Assembly (NCBI RefSeq): GCF_001485495.1
Contig: NZ_BCNF01000012.1
Location: 80,017 to 144,016 of the forward strand
DNA length: 64,000 nucleotides
Reading direction: 5' to 3'
From: Gordonia desulfuricans NBRC 100010
Lineage (GTDB): Bacteria > Actinomycetota > Actinomycetes > Mycobacteriales > Mycobacteriaceae
How positions within the stretch are numbered: position 1 is the first letter of the stretch; every line of letters starts with the position of its first letter. The notes beneath the pieces were generated by a model. That model worked only from the letters and a program-made list of their open reading frames with translations. It made no database searches and had not been told where the DNA came from. Position numbers and translations under genes: made by a program. Below, in pieces: positions 29,983 to 37,451 of this stretch.

Positions 29983-29997
29983 GAGAATTGGATTCTC
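29983..29997. promoter_or_regulatory. Inverted repeat GAGAAT-TGG-ATTCTC
   Basis: A perfect 6-3-6 palindrome in the 629-nt gap between the crotonase and rplN, in a locally AT-richer patch. It may be an operator for the crotonase (minus strand) or an upstream element of the ribosomal promoter. Apart from this and the rplN promoter and leader, I see no gene in 29660-30288; all open frames there look like noise. Confidence 0.35.
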
Positions 29998-30053
29998 ATC
30001 GGCGGTGAGAGATCATCTTCGGAGCGCTCGGATACCGGCCGTCGGACCTGGAT

Positions 30054-30083
30054 TTGGTTCCGACCTGCGGTTTCCCCTACACT
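30054..30083 (+). promoter_or_regulatory. Promoter of the rplN half of the spc operon
   Basis: TTGGTT (30054-30059), 18-nt spacer, TACACT (30078-30083), then ttgacgggttgcctgcgg. The rpsH promoter at 57917 has the same parts in the same order: gatttggt(t/c)c, ctacact, then ggttgcctg. Such similarity over about 50 nt implies that the two are duplicates or under the same constraint. Confidence 0.65.
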
Positions 30084-30120
30084 TGACGGGTTGCCTGCGG
30101 TACGCGAGTACTGCGAATCG

Positions 30121-30225
30121 GCACACGAACCCACTGGGATGGCCCGCTACCTGCGGAAAGTCCAAGGCAGGCGTGTGCTCGGTGGCAACAGACCGTGTGC
30201 GCCTGGGTCGGAAATCCGGCGCACA
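30121..30225 (+). ncRNA. Structured 5' leader of rplN
   Basis: The roughly 200-nt leader folds on paper into nested stems. GCACACG (30121-30127) pairs with CGTGTGC (30172-30178). Inside it CCTGC (30150-30154) pairs with GCAGG (30167-30171) around the loop ggaaagtccaag. A second hairpin TGTGCGCC/GGCGCACA (30196-30203 with 30218-30225) follows. The inner loop resembles the loop of the rpsH leader hairpin (ggcgaaaagccaag) although the stems differ. A cis-regulatory RNA, perhaps a ribosomal protein binding site, is likely. I know no named family that it matches. Confidence 0.5.
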
Positions 30226-30288
30226 GATGCGGTGGATCGTGCAAGCGGTCCGGCGCATCGACGACATCCAGGTCAAGGAGAGAATCGA

Positions 30289-30657
30289 GTGATTCAGCAG
30301 GAGTCTCGCCTGCGGGTCGCCGACAACACCGGGGCAAAGGAAATCCTTTGCATCCGCGTGCTGGGCGGCTCGTCTCGGCGCTACGCCAGCATTGGTGACG
30401 TCATCGTCGCCACCGTCAAGGACGCGATCCCTGGCGGCAACGTGAAGAAGGGCGAGGTCGTCAAGGCCGTCGTCGTGCGCACCACCAAGGAGCGCCGCCG
30501 CCCGGACGGAAGCTACATCCGCTTCGACGAGAACGCTGCCGTCATCCTCAAGGGTGAGAGCGATCCCCGCGGTACCCGCATCTTCGGCCCGGTCGGCCGT
30601 GAGCTGCGTGAGAAGAAGTTCATGAAGATCGTGTCGCTGGCACCGGAGGTGATCTGA
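30289..30657 (+). CDS. rplN: 50S ribosomal protein L14
   Basis: 122 residues, the usual length of uL14. It opens [28 protein letters not shown] and ends [23 protein letters not shown], both typical of the family. L14 sits at the 50S interface with the 30S subunit. GTG 30289 is preceded by AAGGAGAG. It is the first gene of the spc operon. Here its usual upstream S10 operon partner rpsQ is absent; the neighbour is a broken crotonase and a long promoter region. Confidence 0.98.
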   Translation: MIQQESRLRVADNTGAKEILCIRVLGGSSRRYASIGDVIVATVKDAIPGGNVKKGEVVKAVVVRTTKERRRPDGSYIRFDENAAVILKGESDPRGTRIFGPVGRELREKKFMKIVSLAPEVI

Positions 30658-30658
30658 C

Positions 30659-30976
30659 ATGAAGGTGCACAAGGGTGACACCGTGATCGTCATCTCGGGC
30701 AAGGACAAGGGCGCCAAGGGCAAGGTCATCCAGGCCTTCCCGAAGGAAGAGCGTGTTCTGGTCGAGGGCGTCAACCGCATCAAGAAGCACACCGCTGCCT
30801 CGGCCAACGAGCGTGGCGCATCCTCGGGCGGCATCGTGACCCAGGAGGCCTCCATCCACGTCTCGAACGTGATGGTCGTCGATTCCGAGGGCAACCCCAC
30901 TCGCGTCGGCTACCGCGTCGACGAGGAGACCGGCAAGAAGGTCCGTATCTCGCGCAAGACCGGGAAGGACATCTGA
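30659..30976 (+). CDS. rplX: 50S ribosomal protein L24
   Basis: 105 residues of uL24, an assembly initiator of the large subunit. The KOW motif is at the start ([23 protein letters not shown]), followed by [11 protein letters not shown] and the C-terminal [22 protein letters not shown]. It begins one base after the rplN stop, so translation is almost certainly coupled. Confidence 0.98.
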   Translation: MKVHKGDTVIVISGKDKGAKGKVIQAFPKEERVLVEGVNRIKKHTAASANERGASSGGIVTQEASIHVSNVMVVDSEGNPTRVGYRVDEETGKKVRISRKTGKDI

Positions 30977-30977
30977 C

Positions 30978-31556
30978 ATGACCAGTACCGAAAAGGTTCA
31001 GCCCCGGCTGAAGACTCGCTACCGCGCCGAGATCAAGGACGCGCTGAACACCGAGTTCGACTACGCCAACGTGATGCAGATCCCGGGCGTCGTCAAGGTC
31101 GTCGTGAACATGGGTGTCGGCGACGCCGCCCGTGACGCCAAGCTGATCAACGGTGCGGTCGCCGACCTCGCCCTGATCACCGGCCAGAAGCCCGAGATCC
31201 GTCGCGCCCGCAAGTCCATCGCACAGTTCAAGCTGCGTGAGGGCATGCCGATCGGCGCCCGCGTCACCCTGCGTGGCGACCGCATGTGGGAGTTCCTCGA
31301 CCGCCTCGTGTCGATCGCCCTGCCGCGTATTCGCGACTTCCGTGGCCTGAGCGACCGTCAGTTCGACGGCAATGGCAACTACACCTTCGGCCTGAACGAG
31401 CAGTCGATGTTCCACGAGATCAACATCGACAACATCGACCGGCCGCGCGGTATGGACATCACTGTCGTGACCTCTGCCACCACGGACGACGAAGGCCGGG
31501 CGCTGCTGCGTCACCTGGGCTTCCCGTTCAAGGACAACAACAGCAAGGACAACTGA
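30978..31556 (+). CDS. rplE: 50S ribosomal protein L5
   Basis: 192 residues of uL5, which binds 5S rRNA in the central protuberance. Recognised from [38 protein letters not shown] at the start, [30 protein letters not shown] in the middle, and the C-terminal [27 protein letters not shown]. It starts one base after rplX. In many bacteria rpsH follows rpsN in this operon; here that gene is about 26 kb away. Confidence 0.98.
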   Translation: MTSTEKVQPRLKTRYRAEIKDALNTEFDYANVMQIPGVVKVVVNMGVGDAARDAKLINGAVADLALITGQKPEIRRARKSIAQFKLREGMPIGARVTLRGDRMWEFLDRLVSIALPRIRDFRGLSDRQFDGNGNYTFGLNEQSMFHEINIDNIDRPRGMDITVVTSATTDDEGRALLRHLGFPFKDNNSKDN

Positions 31557-31557
31557 C

Positions 31558-31743
31558 ATGGCAAAGAAGGCTCTGGTCAACAAGGCCAACAAGAAGCCCA
31601 AGTTCGCCGTGCGGGGCTACACCCGGTGCAACAAGTGCGGTCGCCCCCACTCGGTGTACCGCAAGTTCGGCCTGTGCCGTGTGTGCCTTCGTGAGATGGC
31701 GCACGCCGGTGAGCTCCCGGGCGTGCAGAAGTCCAGCTGGTGA
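31558..31743 (+). CDS. rpsN: 30S ribosomal protein S14, zinc-binding type
   Basis: 61 residues, the short uS14 form with a zinc ribbon: CNKC at residues 24-27 and CRVC at 40-43 supply four Cys ligands. The start [24 protein letters not shown] and the end [10 protein letters not shown] are typical of actinobacterial type Z S14, often written rpsZ. It begins one base after rplE and is followed by a strong terminator, so it is the last gene of this half-operon. Confidence 0.98.
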   Translation: MAKKALVNKANKKPKFAVRGYTRCNKCGRPHSVYRKFGLCRVCLREMAHAGELPGVQKSSW

Positions 31744-31777
31744 CTTCGCGCCGCGTCTAGCGGCACACTGATCTGTG

Positions 31778-31814
31778 CGATCGGCCCCACCTCCCTCGGA
31801 GGTGGGGCCGATCG
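31778..31814 (+). terminator. Strong terminator closing the first spc half-operon
   Basis: CGATCGGCCCCACCTCC (31778-31794) pairs perfectly over 17 bp with GGAGGTGGGGCCGATCG (31798-31814), loop of 3 nt, followed by tgcttt. It begins 35 nt after rpsN and would stop transcription before the accessory region. It may also serve the convergent SRPBCC gene. Confidence 0.85.
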
Positions 31815-31837
31815 TGCTTTCGGTGTCCGGCAGTGAT

Positions 31838-32293
31838 TCAGTGCTCGGTCAGCCAGTCGTCGATGAGGTCGGGGATGTCGGCGACCGATGCGTTCAGCGA
31901 GCGCTGATAGGCGCGGACGACGATCGGATCGGCCATCTTGCCGAAGATGCCGCCGAGGCCCTGCTCGCTGAGCACGTGATAACTGAACTCGGTGCCGGCC
32001 GAGGTCTCGGTGACCTCCGTGGTGATGGTGAACCGGAAGGGCGACTCGGTGGAGCGGAACTCGCTTCCCTTGTCGGCGTCGACGCGGACGTACTCGCCCT
32101 TCCATTTCATCGTGCGGCCGAGAATGCGGGTGGTGCCCTCCCATTTCGTGCCGACTGCGACCGGTCCGTCGGTCAGGGAGCGGAGTTCGATGGTGCCGGG
32201 GGTGAAGTGCATGACGTGGTCGGGCTGGATGCAGTACTCCCAGACGACGTCGACGGGGTGTGCGATGGTGACGGTGGAGCCGGCTTCGAGCAT
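31838..32293 (-). CDS. SRPBCC (START/Bet v1-like) family protein
   Basis: 151 residues with the layout of the polyketide cyclase/SRPBCC fold: MLEAGSTVTIAHPVDVVWEYCIQPDHVMHFTPGTIELRSL at the start, GTKWEGTTRILGRTMKWKGEYV in the middle and a long C-terminal helix (GIFGKMADPIVVRAYQRSLNASVADIPDLIDDWLTEH). Proteins of this fold bind hydrophobic ligands in a deep pocket; the ligand is unknown here. ATG 32293 is chosen. The open frame continues 71 codons upstream, but that part is translated hexanucleotide repeat (TDTDTD) and promoter DNA. It converges on the ribosomal terminator. Confidence 0.8.
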   Translation of the reverse strand: MLEAGSTVTIAHPVDVVWEYCIQPDHVMHFTPGTIELRSLTDGPVAVGTKWEGTTRILGRTMKWKGEYVRVDADKGSEFRSTESPFRFTITTEVTETSAGTEFSYHVLSEQGLGGIFGKMADPIVVRAYQRSLNASVADIPDLIDDWLTEH

Positions 32294-32394
32294 GATGAAT
32301 CGCCTCGGATGCGAATCGATGACAGTGCGGGTTGCTGTGACATGGTGCGAAGCCCACGCTACGCTAGTCGGTTGCCGATGGGCAGGTTGATTAT

Positions 32395-32407
32395 TTTGTG
32401 TAACAAA
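32395..32407. promoter_or_regulatory. Inverted repeat TTTGT-GTA-ACAAA
   Basis: A perfect 5-3-5 palindrome about 100 nt upstream of the SRPBCC start, in an AT-rich island (attattttgtgtaacaaagac) within the shared promoter region of the SRPBCC and thioesterase genes. It could be an operator for either. Confidence 0.35.
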
Positions 32408-32441
32408 GACATTCGCTGTCAACTGGTTGGCCGATGCAATC

Positions 32442-32504
32442 GTGTCGGTGTCGGTGTCGGTGTCGATGTCGGTGTCGGTGTCGGTGTCGGTCTCGGTCAC
32501 GGTC
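32442..32504. repeat. Hexanucleotide (GTGTCG) microsatellite
   Basis: About ten units of a GTGTCG-type hexamer with a few substitutions (one gtgtcgat, ending in tctcggtcacggtcac), in the intergenic region between two divergent genes. Such simple repeats change length by slippage and could tune promoter spacing. Confidence 0.85.
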
Positions 32505-32710
32505 ACGACCGATCGGCAGGCTTGCGATGCCGAGGGGAGCGCGGATCCGATCGAGGTGGGTGTCGAGCGGGAAGTCGATCACCGGCAGTTGGAACAGCAT
32601 TCGCACACCATCGTGCTCGGGCCGGCAGATTGCGACACCTGGTGGTGGGGGAGGGTACGGCGACGGGTGGGTGTCGGCGCCCCGTTGTCGCCGGACTATG
32701 ACGGGCTGCA

Positions 32711-32716
32711 TAGTAT
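32711..32716 (+). promoter_or_regulatory. -10 element of the leaderless thioesterase gene
   Basis: TAGTAT ends 6 nt before ATG 32723, the spacing expected when transcription starts on the A of the start codon. Confidence 0.55.
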
Positions 32717-32722
32717 GGCCGC

Positions 32723-33532
32723 ATGACGGTTATCGAGAGCGGAGTGCCCAGGGTGTCATTGGCCGAGGCCCTTGCGGACTTCCATCCGGACGCCGAGTTC
32801 GCGATCCCGCTGGGATGGACCCAGGGGCGCACGGCCTACGGGGGCCTCACCGCGGCGCTCGCGGTCGCGGCTGCCCAGCGAACCGACGGAGTCGTGCTCC
32901 CCCAGCTGCGTGCCGCGCAGTTCGCGTTCACGGCGCCCGCCGCCTCCTCGATGACCGTGAGTGCGCGCCGTCTACGCGAGGGTCGATCGGTGACGAGTGT
33001 GGGGGTCGAGACGCGCAGTGGCGATTCGATTGCTGCACACGCGACCCTGATCTTCTCCGCTCCGCGCGACAGCGCCGTCGAGCACGATCGGATCGCGCGG
33101 CCCGACGTCGCCGGCCCCGATGACTGCCCTGGCCTCGACGGATCGTCGTCGATGCAGCCGTCGTTCGCCGGCAACTTCGAACGCCGCGTGGCCGGTGGCG
33201 CGATGCCGGTGACAGGTACCGAAGTCCCCGAGATCATCTGGTGGGTACGCCACCGCGACGCCTCGGGGGTGGACCCGTCGGTCGCGCTCGTCGCACTCGG
33301 CGACAGTCTCCCGCCCGCGGCGATGACCGCGTTCTCGGATGTGGCGCCGATCAGTACGGTGCTGTGGTCGATCGACGTCTGCGACGAGATCGCCGATGCC
33401 GCCGGGTGGTTCTTGCTGCGCTCGTCGAGCATCGTGTCACGAGGCGGCTACTCCTATCAGTCGATGGAGGCGTGGGATGTGCAGGGGCGCCTGGTGATGA
33501 CCGGAACCCAGACGGTCGCGATCTTCGCCTGA
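32723..33532 (+). CDS. TesB-like acyl-CoA thioesterase family protein
   Basis: 269 residues with a double hotdog outline. The first hotdog has PLGWTQGRTAYGGLTAALAVAAAQR (residues 29-53), the usual 'GGlxxA' helix, and LRAAQFAFTAPA. The second has PEIIWWVRHRD, GDSLPPAAMTAFSD (near 195-208) and SSSIVSRGGYSYQSMEAWDVQGRLVMTGTQTVAIF at the end, typical of TesB-like proteins. They hydrolyse acyl-CoA esters. The -10 hexamer TAGTAT lies 6 nt before the ATG and there is no ribosome-binding site, so the mRNA is probably leaderless. The substrate is unknown. Confidence 0.85.
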   Translation: MTVIESGVPRVSLAEALADFHPDAEFAIPLGWTQGRTAYGGLTAALAVAAAQRTDGVVLPQLRAAQFAFTAPAASSMTVSARRLREGRSVTSVGVETRSGDSIAAHATLIFSAPRDSAVEHDRIARPDVAGPDDCPGLDGSSSMQPSFAGNFERRVAGGAMPVTGTEVPEIIWWVRHRDASGVDPSVALVALGDSLPPAAMTAFSDVAPISTVLWSIDVCDEIADAAGWFLLRSSSIVSRGGYSYQSMEAWDVQGRLVMTGTQTVAIFA

Positions 33533-33801
33533 GCGGTCGCGCGCTCTCGCTCGCAGGCCGGCGTCGCCGCTGCGTCATCGCCGCCGATCCTCTGTCGCCC
33601 CGCCGCTGTGACGGCGAGAGCCGACGATCCACGCGATTGCCCCGGCTCGGTCGTGATCCGGGTTGACCAGTTCTTGACCGTTGCTTGTACCCAGACTTAC
33701 TGGAGTGTTCTCACGGCTGATCCTCAGGCTGCACATAGGTTTTCGCGGTTGTGTGTGAGTCGCCGGCGCCGGCCGGGAACGAGTACGGGAAGAGGTCGAG
33801 A

Positions 33802-34218
33802 ATGTCGAAGAGTTCGCGAAGTGTGAGGCGGCGGCTGACGGTCGCCGTCGCCGGACTGGCGATCGCAGGTGCGATCGGGGGCACCGGTATCGCCGGTGCC
33901 GCCCCCACGACTCCACCGGCGCCGCATCACGCCTACGGAACATCCTGCACGGTGGGGCAGGTGGAAAAGGCGCTCTCGGCGCAGGATCCGCATCTGTGGC
34001 AGCAGATCAACTCTCATCCGAAGCTCAAGAAGCACTTCGAGGAGATGCTCCTGTTGTCTCCCGCGCAACGAAAGGAGCTGCGGGACAAGGAGCGTCATGA
34101 CCATCCGAACCGGTCGGCGGTGGTCGGGTTCCGACACGATCGTGGTGCCGGTGCGCAGCAGCGAAAGGCCACACACCAGGCCGTCGAGAAGGCACTGCAC
34201 ACCTGCAGCAGGTACTGA
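33802..34218 (+). CDS. Secreted hemophore-related protein, Rv0203/Rv1174c type
   Basis: 138 residues from ATG 33802, preceded by GGGAAGAGG. A classic Sec signal comes first (SSRSVRRRLTVAVAGLAIAGAIGGTGIAGAAP, cleavage near residue 34). The mature part has a Cys in TSCTVGQVEKALSAQDPHLWQQINSHPKLKKHFEEML near residues 48-84 and a second Cys close to the C-terminus (ALHTCSRY), the arrangement of the family. The mycobacterial member Rv0203 binds heme outside the cell and feeds it to membrane transporters. Whether this protein binds heme is not visible. No MmpL3/MmpL11-type partner is nearby. It may serve iron acquisition alongside the NRPS locus. Confidence 0.85.
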   Translation: MSKSSRSVRRRLTVAVAGLAIAGAIGGTGIAGAAPTTPPAPHHAYGTSCTVGQVEKALSAQDPHLWQQINSHPKLKKHFEEMLLLSPAQRKELRDKERHDHPNRSAVVGFRHDRGAGAQQRKATHQAVEKALHTCSRY

Positions 34219-34271
34219 CATCCTGCGGCGGGACATTCAGGTCGTGCGGACTCCGAACCACCGGACCGGAC

Positions 34272-35168
34272 TCAACCGACGTGTGCGGTGTCGGTGTACG
34301 CGCCGGCCTCGATGTCCTCGATCAGGGTGCGTCCCACCGGGGTCCAGCCGAGCAGGTCCTGCGTCCGTGCACTCGACGCGGGTAGGTCCGCGCCGAACAG
34401 TGTGCCGATGAATCCGGCTTGTTCGGTGGCGTGTTCGGCGGTGACCGAGCGGCTGGGGACGCCGATGCTATGGCCGATCGCCTCGGCGATGGTCCGGGTG
34501 GGTATGCCCTCCTCGCCGACGGCCTGTATGACCGACCCGGCCGGTGCCTTCTCCAGCGCCAGCCGGGTCATGGTCGCGACATCGCTGCGATGCACTGCAG
34601 GCCAACGGTTCTCGCCGGTACCCACATATCCGGAATGGCCGGCCTGGCGTGCGACGTCGGTGAGTTGGGCGACGAATCCGTGATCGCCCGTGCCGTGCAC
34701 GGTGGGGGCGAAGCGTAACGCCGCCGTCCGGACTCCGCGTTCGGCGGCGGGCAGGATCTGTGCCTCGACGCTTCCACGGGGGCTTGCCGCGCTGGTGTCG
34801 AGTTCGGTGGCGATCTTCGATCCGCCCAGCAACGGGATACCCGACGCGAACAGCAACGGTCGGTCGCTGCCGGCCAGCGTGTCGCAGAACATGTGCAGGA
34901 CGGCCAGGTCGGTCTCGATCGAGGTGGCCATCCGGGTGAAGTCGTGGATGAAGGCGAGATGGACGACACCGTCGGCGGAGGCCGCGGCATGCCGGAGCAC
35001 ATCGAGATCGGCGAGACTGCCGCGCACGGCCTGTGCGCCGGTGGCGGTCAGTGCCCGGACGCCGGCGTCGGATCGGGCGAGTCCGACCACGTCATGGCCC
35101 GCATCGACGAGTTCTGGAACGACGGCCGAGCCGACCCAGCCGGTGGCGCCGGTGACGAATACGCGCAT
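34272..35168 (-). CDS. NAD(P)-dependent epimerase/dehydratase-like SDR
   Basis: 298 residues of the extended/atypical SDR family. The Rossmann motif is at the very start: MRVFVTGATGWVGSAVVPELV (TGATGWVG, residues 7-14), then GLARSD. VVHLAFIHD near residues 73-81 is the usual fourth strand. The classical YxxxK is not evident, as in many NAD-binding atypical SDRs. RFAPTVHGTGDHGF and GENRWPAVHRSDVATM are typical of the family that includes SDR_a-type NmrA/epimerase proteins. ATG 35168 follows GAGGAG; the reading frame upstream is promoter. It diverges from a TetR gene across a pair of operator palindromes, so it is very probably that regulator's target. Confidence 0.85.
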   Translation of the reverse strand: MRVFVTGATGWVGSAVVPELVDAGHDVVGLARSDAGVRALTATGAQAVRGSLADLDVLRHAAASADGVVHLAFIHDFTRMATSIETDLAVLHMFCDTLAGSDRPLLFASGIPLLGGSKIATELDTSAASPRGSVEAQILPAAERGVRTAALRFAPTVHGTGDHGFVAQLTDVARQAGHSGYVGTGENRWPAVHRSDVATMTRLALEKAPAGSVIQAVGEEGIPTRTIAEAIGHSIGVPSRSVTAEHATEQAGFIGTLFGADLPASSARTQDLLGWTPVGRTLIEDIEAGAYTDTAHVG

Positions 35169-35246
35169 TGGTGACTCCTCTGTGGGAACGGGAACAGGAT
35201 TGGTGCTGCGATCGTCGGTGATCGATCGGCAGCGCAGCGATGCTGC

Positions 35247-35299
35247 GATGTCAGTTTCTGACATCATCGACGGTAGCACCGATGTCAGAAACTGTCATC
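35247..35299. promoter_or_regulatory. Two TetR-type operators between the SDR and tetR genes
   Basis: GATGTCAGTTTCTGACATC (35247-35265) is a perfect 8-3-8 palindrome. GATGTCAGAAACTGTCATC (35281-35299) is the same with one mismatched pair. Their centres are 34 bp apart, about three helical turns. They lie in the shared promoter, so the TetR protein should repress both itself and the SDR gene. Confidence 0.75.
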
Positions 35300-35314
35300 A
35301 CCTATTATTCGTCC

Positions 35315-35872
35315 ATGGGACGTTGGGAGCCGGACACGCGCACCCGCATGGCGAGCGCGGCCGTCGAGCTGTTCGCCGAGCGAGGTTTCGATCAGACGAC
35401 CGCCGGTGACATCGCCACGCGGGCCGGGGTCACCGAGCGCACCTTCTTCCGGCACTTCGCCGACAAGCGTGAAGTGTTGTTCGACGGGAGCAACACCCTG
35501 CAGGGCGTGGTGCTCGCGGCGATGGACTCATGCCCGCGGGGTCTACCGGGGATCGAGGTGGTGGCCACCGCATTCGCCGCGACGGCCGACTTCTTCGATG
35601 GACGTGTCGATTACGCGCTGCGGCGTGCTGCCGTGATCGACGCCAGTGGCAGCCTGCGCGAGCGGGAACTGCGCAAGCTCGACATGCTCGCCGACGCCGT
35701 GGCGGCACGTCTGGAGGAGCGGGGAACGCCCGCGGGGCCTGCCGCCGTGATCGCCGAGGTCGGGGTGGCGGTCTTCAAGGTCGCCTTTGCACAGTGGGTG
35801 TCCGCGGGTGCTGTGCGGTCGCTCGGCACCTATGTCGAGGACGCCGTCGCGGACCTGCGGTCTGCGATGTGA
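35315..35872 (+). CDS. TetR-family regulator
   Basis: 185 residues from ATG 35315 (MGRWEPDTRTRMASAAVELFAERGFDQTTAGDIATRAGVTERTFFRHFADKREVLF), an archetypal TetR N-terminus with the HTH at residues 26-49. An earlier ATG at 35282 lies inside the second operator, so the later start is preferred. TATTAT ends 6 nt before it, which fits a leaderless mRNA. The ligand-binding half (GIEVVATAFAATADFF... AVFKVAFAQWVSAGAVRSLGTYVEDAVADLRSAM) is ordinary for the family; no ligand can be named. It probably represses the divergent SDR. Confidence 0.9.
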   Translation: MGRWEPDTRTRMASAAVELFAERGFDQTTAGDIATRAGVTERTFFRHFADKREVLFDGSNTLQGVVLAAMDSCPRGLPGIEVVATAFAATADFFDGRVDYALRRAAVIDASGSLRERELRKLDMLADAVAARLEERGTPAGPAAVIAEVGVAVFKVAFAQWVSAGAVRSLGTYVEDAVADLRSAM

Positions 35873-35941
35873 GACAAGGTGCGCGCGGCGTGCTGACAGG
35901 CGCGCGTCCCCTCGATGCGGCGCCGCCGGGGCGAGAGCGGT

Positions 35942-37408
35942 TCAGCGCCCCAGGAATCCGCCGAGCATGCCGCCGACACCGGCCTGATCACCGCTGCCGC
36001 TGCCGCCGATCATGCCGCGGCGGGGGAGTTCGGACGGTTGCACGACGACGAATCCGTGGCCGGCGAACGCCAGGGTGAACCGCTCACCGGTGCTGCGGCC
36101 GATCAGGGTGCCGAGGTTGAACGAGTCGTTGGACTTCACCGAGGTCTGCAGGCTCGACGACCAGGCCACGGCGGCCTGCGGGTCGGCGTAGGTGGCGGAG
36201 TCGACGTTGAGCACCACCGGCGATCCGTCGGTGGTGATCGCGATCCGGCCACGGCCGGTGAACACGCAGTTGAACATGCCGGCGTTGCTCATCGACCCGG
36301 CGCCGTGCACGCGCCGGACGTCGTAGTGCAGCGACGGGTCGAAGGCGAGCACGTTGGCACCGTTGATGGTCAGTCCGTCGGAACCGTCGAGATCGATCAG
36401 GTGCACCTCCGACGCGGCGTCGGCGAGGAACAGGTCGCCACGACCGGTCACCTTCATCAGCGGGACGCCCTCACCGGACATCGCCTGCCGCATCATGCGG
36501 CCGAACCCGCCCGAACCAAGGGCCTCGAACTTGAGGTCGCCCTGGTAGGCGACCATCGATCCCGCGCGGGCCATGATCTCGCCGTTGAGGCCCACCCGGC
36601 ACATCTTGCTGCCCTGCTTCTGGATGCCGATCCCGTCGACCTCGGCGTGGCTGGGGGCGAACAGGTCACTGTGCATGGAGACTCCCGGAGGCGGTGAGAC
36701 GGGTGCTGGGCGAACGGGCGCGGGGCCGCGGGGCGTGGGGGTGGGGCCGGGTGCACTCGACACGGAGGGGGTGGAGGCGGGTGACGTGGACACGGTCGGC
36801 GCCGGCCCGTGGGGTGTGGACGGTGCCGGGGTGGGTGTCGGTGGGGTGGGCGGCGGTGGCCACGGCTGGGGATCGGCCATCCGTGGCGAGTGGCCGGGCG
36901 GAGGGGGATCGTCCTCGACGTCGATTCCGAACGCTGTTGCCAGACCGGTCAACCCGGTGTCGTAACCCTGGCCGACGGCGCGGACCTTCCATGCGCCCGA
37001 GCGCCGGTAGATCTCGAGACAGACCACCGCGGACTCGCTCGTCAGCCCGGGTGGGGTGAAGCCCAGCGGCTCCCCGCCCGACGGTGAGCTGACCGACGCC
37101 TCGAGGGTGCCCGCGGTGGCGAAGGCGGTGGGTCCGGTGCCGTCGAGGCTCGCGGCGATCGCCACCGTCTCGATGTCGGCGGGCAGGCGGGCGGTGTCGA
37201 CGGTGATCACGTCCACCGGTCCCTCGGAACGGTAGGAGACGCCGGGTCCGGAGGGCTGGTTGTAGAAGATGAAGTCGGCATCGGACCGGACGCGCCCGGC
37301 TGCGGTGAGCAGCACCGCCGATGTGTTCACCGGTGACACCGAGCGCACCGACACCGCCACGACGGTGCCGGGCAGCACGGTGTTCTCACCGGGTGCCAGT
37401 TGCCTCAT
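35942..37408 (-). CDS. TerD-AIM24 fusion protein
   Basis: 488 residues. The N-terminal domain (1-170) is TerD/stress-protein-like: QLAPGENTVLPG, then SDADFIFYNQPSGPGVSYRSEGPVDVITVDTARLPADIETVAIAAS and VCLEIYRRSGAWKVRAVGQGYDTGLTGLATAFGIDV. TerD domains bind calcium and occur in tellurite and stress clusters. A Pro/Thr/Ser linker (175-245) joins it to an AIM24-like beta-prism domain from about 255 to the end (GIQKQGSKMCRVGLNGEIMARAGSMVAYQGDLKFEALGSGG and SFNLGTLIGRSTGERFTLAFAGHGFVVVQPSE). The combination occurs in other actinobacteria; its job is unknown. It follows the DUF4262 gene by 43 nt on the same strand. The start MRQLAPG is the family-like one; weaker upstream starts exist. Confidence 0.85.
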   Translation of the reverse strand: MRQLAPGENTVLPGTVVAVSVRSVSPVNTSAVLLTAAGRVRSDADFIFYNQPSGPGVSYRSEGPVDVITVDTARLPADIETVAIAASLDGTGPTAFATAGTLEASVSSPSGGEPLGFTPPGLTSESAVVCLEIYRRSGAWKVRAVGQGYDTGLTGLATAFGIDVEDDPPPPGHSPRMADPQPWPPPPTPPTPTPAPSTPHGPAPTVSTSPASTPSVSSAPGPTPTPRGPAPVRPAPVSPPPGVSMHSDLFAPSHAEVDGIGIQKQGSKMCRVGLNGEIMARAGSMVAYQGDLKFEALGSGGFGRMMRQAMSGEGVPLMKVTGRGDLFLADAASEVHLIDLDGSDGLTINGANVLAFDPSLHYDVRRVHGAGSMSNAGMFNCVFTGRGRIAITTDGSPVVLNVDSATYADPQAAVAWSSSLQTSVKSNDSFNLGTLIGRSTGERFTLAFAGHGFVVVQPSELPRRGMIGGSGSGDQAGVGGMLGGFLGR

Positions 37409-37451
37409 GCCCACATCACGCACTCCATTGTGCCGAATTTCGAGCAGACGA

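Noticed and set aside
30150..30171. ggaaagtcc in the rplN leader as a piece of RNase P RNA
   Set aside because: The short word resembles the conserved P4 region, but no other part of RNase P RNA surrounds it. It is better explained as the loop of the leader hairpin.
32294..32506. N-terminal extension of the SRPBCC protein by 71 residues
   Set aside because: It is translated microsatellite (Thr-Asp repeats) and promoter sequence. The internal ATG has a better site and starts the fold.
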